A DNA stretch of 64,000 nucleotides from assembly GCF_000527155.1 (NCBI RefSeq), contig NZ_AZUQ01000001.1:1296554-1360553 (forward strand), read 5' to 3'. Positions 59,969 to 64,000 of this stretch are shown in pieces; the first letter of the stretch is position 1, and each line of letters begins with the position of its first letter. Origin of the DNA: Haloglycomyces albus DSM 45210. GTDB lineage: Bacteria > Actinomycetota > Actinomycetes > Mycobacteriales > Micromonosporaceae. Below the pieces are notes generated by a model. That model was not told the DNA's origin and did not search any database. It saw only the letters and a list, made by a program, of their open reading frames with translations. The position numbers were made by a program, and so were the translations under genes.

Positions 59969-61306
59969 ATGAATAACGCCGATGACAAGGTTTATGACAC
60001 CGAAGGTAAGCTCCGCGCCGAGCGCGAGAAAGCGGGCGTCACTCTTGGAGAGATCGCAAGAAAAACCGGTAAAGACAAGGGGCACCTTTCTCGAGTGGAA
60101 AAAGGGGAGCGCCCAGTTACTCCGATATTGCTTTACTGCTATAGATGTGCTCTTGGAGTGGAAATTGAGTTCAGTCAGGGGGCAGGTTCCAGTTCGCGAG
60201 TTGAGTCTCTTACGATGAGGAACTCGACGGCAGAGGATTCGGAGGATGCCATGCAACGACGAACGCTGCTCGGCAGTGTCATCGCCACAGCCACTGGAGC
60301 AGCTGCAGCCGTCCCGATTGACTCGGTTCTATCGACGCTGCCGTCGTATACGGCACCGGCAACGGTGACAACTAGGGACGTTCTTGAACTGCAGCAGGCC
60401 ACTGATCTATTGACACAGCGTGACGCTGCTGGAGCCGGTTACAGCCTCGTAGCCGAAGGTCGTGCGTTGCTGGAATGGGCATCGAATATGGCTCGCCATG
60501 CGCGCAACGAACAGGTTCGCCAGGACCTTGCTGCAGTTAGCGCTTATCTGGCAGATCGAACCGCGTGGGTCGCGCTCAACCTTGGACATCATTCCCTGGC
60601 AACGCATCTTCTGGGGCTCGGGCTCCGACTTGCTACGGAGGCGGACGACCCGAACCTCTCGGCACAGATCCTCTGCGATATGGCCGGTCACAGCGTCTTT
60701 ATTGGAAAAGCTACCGATGCGCTCGCCTACGCCGAAATAGCTTTGGCCGACAACAGTATCCTCCCTCAACTTCGTAGCGCACTTCACGCTGTGATGGCTG
60801 AAGCCTACGGTGCTCGTGGCTATTCCGCTGGTGTGCGGGATCGAATCGATGCCGCGATAGACTGCGCTGACGACCGTGACGTGAATACGCTTGATGTTCC
60901 CGGCTGGATTCCAGCATTCCGAACAAAAGGAACCTTGTCCGCGTCCACTGGGCTCGCTGCTTCGCTGCTGTTCGATGCTAAACCGACGAAAACCACTTCG
61001 CGACTCGCCTTGGAGTATCTCGAAGCGGCAGTGGAGACATTGGGCGGACGTCCAGGCCGATCAGCGACTCTTGCACGTGTCCGGTTGGCAACACTTCATC
61101 TGGCAAGCACGAATGGAGATCGAAGCCGCGGGCTCTCCATTTCGCAAGACGCAGCTACTGAAATGACGCATGTCAGGTCGGTGAGGGTGCAACGCGAACT
61201 GCACAGTCTTTACGCTGCACTCCGACAGAGAAAACCGGATCCTGCTTGCGACGATATCCGCCAACGAGTCGCGGCATTGTTGAACGGCCAGGCTACACAG
61301 GTATGA
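59969..61306 (+). CDS. XRE-family regulator with TPR-like helical domain
   Basis: Encodes 445 residues; GGAGG lies close before ATG. An XRE helix-turn-helix (~13-66, LRAEREKAGVTLGEIARKTG, HLSRVEKGERPVTP) is followed by a Ser/Thr-rich linker containing RRTLLGSVIATATGAAA, then a long all-helical part (~150-430) with TPR-like helix pairs (NEQVRQDLAAVSAYLADRTA, DPNLSAQILCDMAGHSVFIG). This architecture is common in actinomycete regulators with small-molecule or peptide sensing. Its stop overlaps the flippase start by 4 bases. Confidence 0.87.
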   Translation: MNNADDKVYDTEGKLRAEREKAGVTLGEIARKTGKDKGHLSRVEKGERPVTPILLYCYRCALGVEIEFSQGAGSSSRVESLTMRNSTAEDSEDAMQRRTLLGSVIATATGAAAAVPIDSVLSTLPSYTAPATVTTRDVLELQQATDLLTQRDAAGAGYSLVAEGRALLEWASNMARHARNEQVRQDLAAVSAYLADRTAWVALNLGHHSLATHLLGLGLRLATEADDPNLSAQILCDMAGHSVFIGKATDALAYAEIALADNSILPQLRSALHAVMAEAYGARGYSAGVRDRIDAAIDCADDRDVNTLDVPGWIPAFRTKGTLSASTGLAASLLFDAKPTKTTSRLALEYLEAAVETLGGRPGRSATLARVRLATLHLASTNGDRSRGLSISQDAATEMTHVRSVRVQRELHSLYAALRQRKPDPACDDIRQRVAALLNGQATQV

Positions 61307-62652
61307 CAGGGGATTCCACCCGGACAGTTGCAGCACGATCAGCAGGTATAGCGACAGCAACACTCACCAGTCGCGCAACCGGCTTCCTTCGGACCGTCTC
61401 GCTTAGCGCGGCCCTCGGTGCCGGCCTCGTAGGAAACTCCTATGCCACCGCGCTCATGCTTCCCGGCATCGTCTACGAGATTCTACTCGGCGGCATTGGA
61501 ACGGCTGTCCTTCTTCCACTGCTCCACAGGGCCCAGTCAAAAGGCGACAAGTACGCTAATGATTTCACTGCTCGCATCATTAGTGTTTCCATACTTGCCT
61601 TCGGCACTGTCGTCGTCGTACTGATGGCCATGCTTCCATTGGTCATTCCGCTTCTGGGAGGCTCTTCCGTATCCGCTGAATCCAACCGTCTTGCGATTCA
61701 GCTCTCGTTGTTCACAGTGCCTACAATCGCGGCCTACGGCGTGGCAGCAACACTTACCGCCTGCCTGCATTCTCACAAAGCCTTTGGAGTTCCGGCCATC
61801 GCCCCAATGGCCAACAACGTAACTCTCATTGCCGCCGCGACCATCCTATTGCTCACTCCGGCAAGCACTTCGAATTCCACCACCATTGGCGTTCTAGGTA
61901 CTGCGACACTCGCCGGAGCCATGCTCCAAGTGCTTCTACTCAAGCGAACTTTGCAGCGAGTCACAGGCTACCGCTGGTCCTGGCAACCCTCGTTGCGCGG
62001 ATACGGCCTTAGATCCCTTGCCCGTACACTCGGCTGGGTCATCGCCTATACCGCGATCGCCCAAGCAGGCACCATCGTGACGCTCGGACTATTGCGAGCC
62101 AGTTCGACGACCGGCCCCATGATATACAACAACGCCTGGATCATCCTCATGATGGCCTACGGCGTCGTAGCTCTGCCCATCATTACGTCTAGCGCACCAG
62201 ACCTCACCGCTCACGCAGCCGAATCACACCAAAAGGCCCATGAAGGATACCGGCATGCCTCCCGCTTGGTTCTCATCGTCGCCATTCCTACCTCCCTCGT
62301 CGGTGCAGCGCTCGCCGTTCCCATTACACGATTCGTATTCAATTGGGGTCGGTATACGGATGCAGATGCCACCGCAACCGGTCAAGTGCTCGCCGTCGGT
62401 CTCATCGCGCTGGCACCATATGCGATAAGTCAGCTTCAGCTCTGGGTTTTCCTGTCCTTGCGCGACGCCAAAACACCCACGATGGTCATGGCTTGTGGAA
62501 GTCTTCTCCGAATCGTTCTCTGTGTTGCGGTCGTCACATTTCTTCAATCGGATTTGACAGGAATCGGCCTTATTGCCGCTTGGGGCATTGGCAATCTACT
62601 TGTGGCACTCGTCGGCGACGTGGCATTCCGGTACCGTTGCCGCCGTCGTTGA
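61303..62652 (+). CDS. MurJ/MviN-type lipid flippase
   Basis: Encodes 449 residues from an ATG that overlaps the regulator stop (ATGA). About 14 hydrophobic helices, with typical MurJ segments: SRATGFLRTVSLSAALGAG (helix 1 with the conserved Arg), LPGIVYEILLGGIGTAVLLP, and in the C-terminal half AIAQAGTIVTLGLLRASSTT and MAYGVVALPIITSSAPDL. MurJ flips lipid II; stand-alone copies in islands may flip other undecaprenyl- or polyprenyl-linked molecules. No cell-wall genes are near it, so this one is probably specialised. Confidence 0.88.
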   Translation: MTGDSTRTVAARSAGIATATLTSRATGFLRTVSLSAALGAGLVGNSYATALMLPGIVYEILLGGIGTAVLLPLLHRAQSKGDKYANDFTARIISVSILAFGTVVVVLMAMLPLVIPLLGGSSVSAESNRLAIQLSLFTVPTIAAYGVAATLTACLHSHKAFGVPAIAPMANNVTLIAAATILLLTPASTSNSTTIGVLGTATLAGAMLQVLLLKRTLQRVTGYRWSWQPSLRGYGLRSLARTLGWVIAYTAIAQAGTIVTLGLLRASSTTGPMIYNNAWIILMMAYGVVALPIITSSAPDLTAHAAESHQKAHEGYRHASRLVLIVAIPTSLVGAALAVPITRFVFNWGRYTDADATATGQVLAVGLIALAPYAISQLQLWVFLSLRDAKTPTMVMACGSLLRIVLCVAVVTFLQSDLTGIGLIAAWGIGNLLVALVGDVAFRYRCRRR

Positions 62653-62692
62653 TTGAGGCGTGGATGGAGACGATCTAATCGTGGGTGCAAAA

Positions 62693-62749
62693 ACGGTGGT
62701 GGGGGAGGGGCGATTTTGACGAACTTCCCCGTTATTCCCCCACCACCGT
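62693..62749. repeat. 14-bp inverted repeat near island right end
   Basis: ACGGTGGTGGGGGA (62693-62706) pairs perfectly with 62736-62749; GGGG and CCCC inside the 29-base loop pair again. It lies between the flippase stop and attR, so it may be a terminator or an integrase arm-site region. Confidence 0.6.
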
Positions 62750-62813
62750 CTATAGTGTCCGGTTATCGATTGTCTCACCTTTGATTACGGTTAGCATGAG
62801 GTTCGAAGTTGTA

Positions 62814-62837
62814 GGGTTCGAATCCCACCTCCTCCGC
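62814..62837 (+). other. attR of genomic island
   Basis: Exact 24-base copy of the 3' end of tRNA-Ser(UGA) starting GGGTTCGAATCCCACC. No tRNA body precedes it, so it is a partial tRNA duplicate made by integration. Confidence 0.9.
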
Positions 62838-62841
62838 AGAT

Positions 62842-62883
62842 AAAAAGCCCGTTCCCGGTGCTAATGCCGGGAACGGGCTTTTT
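62842..62883. terminator. Bidirectional terminator after attR
   Basis: AAAAAGCCCGTTCCCGG (62842-62858) pairs perfectly with 62867-62883, with A-run on one side and T-run on the other. It can stop transcription of the LCP gene (minus) and probably served the original tRNA-Ser gene before the island split it from the tRNA. Confidence 0.9.
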
Positions 62884-62905
62884 CATGTCCGGTCAATAGG
62901 TCGGC

Positions 62906-63946
62906 CTAATCGTTGACCCATTCGGGGTGCTCGACCATCCATTCCGAAACCGTGTCGGTCTTAATGGCCTCCCACAGCTTATTGGCCTCTTCCAATTGTC
63001 CGCTGTCCTCATCCATGACGACGTAGGAGATGCCGTTGATGGATTGTTCCTGGGAGGGAACGCGGACGCGTTGCATGTCCTGGGGGTCGAGGTCGATCAT
63101 GGCGGCGAAGAAGTCGACGAGTTCGAGTTCACCCAAGTCGATGGTGAGCTTGTCGCCGATGCCTCGCAGTAGCTCAACGGCCTTGGTCGGGTTTTTGTGG
63201 AAGCCCTGTTTCTTCGCCTCGGTGAGGAGGCTCATAATGGCCTGCTGCTGCATCTTCTGGCGGCCGAAGTCGCCCCAGGTGCCGTTGGCGTAGTCTTCCT
63301 CGCTGTCCCAGCCGTAGCGTTGCCGCACGAGGTCGAGGGCGTCGTCTTTGCCGTAGTACGCGCAACCTTCGGGGTAGAACTTCTTGTCGCCGTGAATGGA
63401 TCGAATATCGTGCCAGGGGCACAGCTCGATTTCACCGACGATGTCGATCAGGTCGAGGAACCCGTCGAAATTGGCTTCGACGGCACCGTTGAAGGTGATA
63501 CCGGTGAGGTTGCTGACGGTGTTGATGACGTTGGTTCGGGATTCGTCCTGGTCCTGGAAAGCAGAGGCGGACGCGTTGATCTTATTGGAGCACGGGGTGC
63601 CGTAGCCGCAATCGGCGATTTCGACGTAGAGGTCTCGGGGGATGGAAATCAAACTGACGTCGTCGAGGCCCTCGCTGATATGGGCGATCATGATGGTGTC
63701 GGCACGTGACACCCCTCCGTCGGACTTGTCGACTCCGAGGACGAGGAAGCTGAGCGGACCGTCGATGTTCTCTTCATCGATCTCGGCGCGGTTGTCTCCC
63801 AACATGTCCTTGGTTTCCACCGCATTGTTGCTCTCATTGATCGCAACCTGGGTGAGAGCGGCGGCGCTGGCCGAGGCGGTCATAATGAGGGCTCCTACCC
63901 ACACGAGCGCGTGAGCCCACCAGGGTGAGCGTCGAGACCGGGCCAT
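62906..63946 (-). CDS. LCP-family (LytR-CpsA-Psr) cell-wall ligase
   Basis: Encodes 346 residues; GGAGGGGATTT precedes the ATG. The N-terminus has a basic tip and one membrane helix (~12-32, LVWVGALIMTASASAAALT), so the rest is extracellular. LCP motifs: LSFLVLGVDKSDGGVSRADT, DVSLISIPRDLYVEI, and DALDLVRQRYGWDSE with the catalytic-site arginines. LCP enzymes transfer polyprenyl-linked polymers such as teichoic acids or arabinogalactan to peptidoglycan. It is the closest wall gene to the flippase-bearing island. Confidence 0.92.
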   Translation of the reverse strand: MARSRRSPWWAHALVWVGALIMTASASAAALTQVAINESNNAVETKDMLGDNRAEIDEENIDGPLSFLVLGVDKSDGGVSRADTIMIAHISEGLDDVSLISIPRDLYVEIADCGYGTPCSNKINASASAFQDQDESRTNVINTVSNLTGITFNGAVEANFDGFLDLIDIVGEIELCPWHDIRSIHGDKKFYPEGCAYYGKDDALDLVRQRYGWDSEEDYANGTWGDFGRQKMQQQAIMSLLTEAKKQGFHKNPTKAVELLRGIGDKLTIDLGELELVDFFAAMIDLDPQDMQRVRVPSQEQSINGISYVVMDEDSGQLEEANKLWEAIKTDTVSEWMVEHPEWVND

Positions 63947-64000
63947 AAATCCCCTCCAGATCGATCGTGCTTTCCGACTCCCTACCTAAACGCTTAAGAG

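Larger units (their letters stand above)
56421..62813. mobile_element. Genomic island in tRNA-Ser(UGA), integrase decayed
   Basis: Six and a half kilobases between a 24-bp direct repeat of the tRNA 3' end. The island carries an integrase C-terminal fragment next to attL, seven cargo genes in two divergent groups, and terminal repeats near both ends (TTCCCCCAC near 56513, 56524 and TTATTCCCCCAC near 62733). It has no replication, transfer or excisionase genes, so it is likely a relic that now stays in place. Confidence 0.8.

Noticed and set aside
62795-62837. Second tRNA-Ser gene
   Set aside because: Only the last 24 bases of the tRNA are present with no D or anticodon arm; it is an att duplicate.

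Overview
The window is 64 kb of chromosome from a high-GC Gram-positive bacterium of the phylum Actinomycetota. The evidence is a mycothiol synthase (MshD), a RamB-type regulator beside the glyoxylate genes, an IdeR/DtxR-type iron box, an LAxTG-like cell-wall sorting signal, GTG and TTG starts, and XRE-TPR and integrase genes of actinomycete type. Several secreted proteins are strikingly acidic, which would fit a salt-tolerant species. A relative of the Glycomycetaceae (Stackebrandtia or Haloglycomyces type) is my guess, not something shown by the sequence.

Layout. 1-5.3 kb is a degraded accessory patch: the end of a possible secreted toxin, remnants of ISKra4-type and ISAs1-type transposases, a very AT-rich leucine-rich-repeat gene, and an Imm21-type immunity gene cut by a frameshifted IS3-family element (3985-5239). 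5.3-14.6 kb holds a secreted M23 peptidase with an I36-like domain, a heterodimeric ABC exporter with complementary degenerate ATPase motifs, a methyltransferase, a xi-class GST-like reductase, a nuclease and a cell-wall-anchored protein. 14.8-20.5 kb is a complete five-gene oligopeptide ABC importer. 20.6-26.5 kb has a SpoIIE-type phosphatase and the glyoxylate shunt (ramB-like divergent from aceA-aceB).

26.5-38.4 kb contains many small enzymes, including a lectin-like secreted protein, two VOC proteins, a MarR/AhpD-like divergent pair with two palindromic operators, AlaX, a 2OG-Fe(II) oxygenase coupled to a LysE exporter, and an M20 peptidase divergent from a duplicated Lrp regulator. 38.6-56.4 kb is mainly housekeeping: tRNA-Arg, a groES-like/tyrA/DUF885 operon, an AI-2E permease with dinG, a phosphate transport pair behind a possible PHO box, Nudix, MshD, a GH18 chitinase, an alcohol dehydrogenase, tRNA-Ser(GCU), a CPBP protease and an iron-regulated FhuF-like reductase.

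56.4-62.84 kb is a 6.4-kb genomic island in tRNA-Ser(UGA), bounded by a 24-bp exact repeat of the tRNA 3' end. Only the C-terminal tail of the integrase survives. The cargo is two divergent transcription units. One has an XRE-TPR regulator coupled to a stand-alone MurJ-type flippase. The other carries a class I methyltransferase and unrecognised proteins. Paired operator-like repeats lie between them. This is the best candidate for an undescribed system. The window ends with an LCP-family cell-wall ligase gene.
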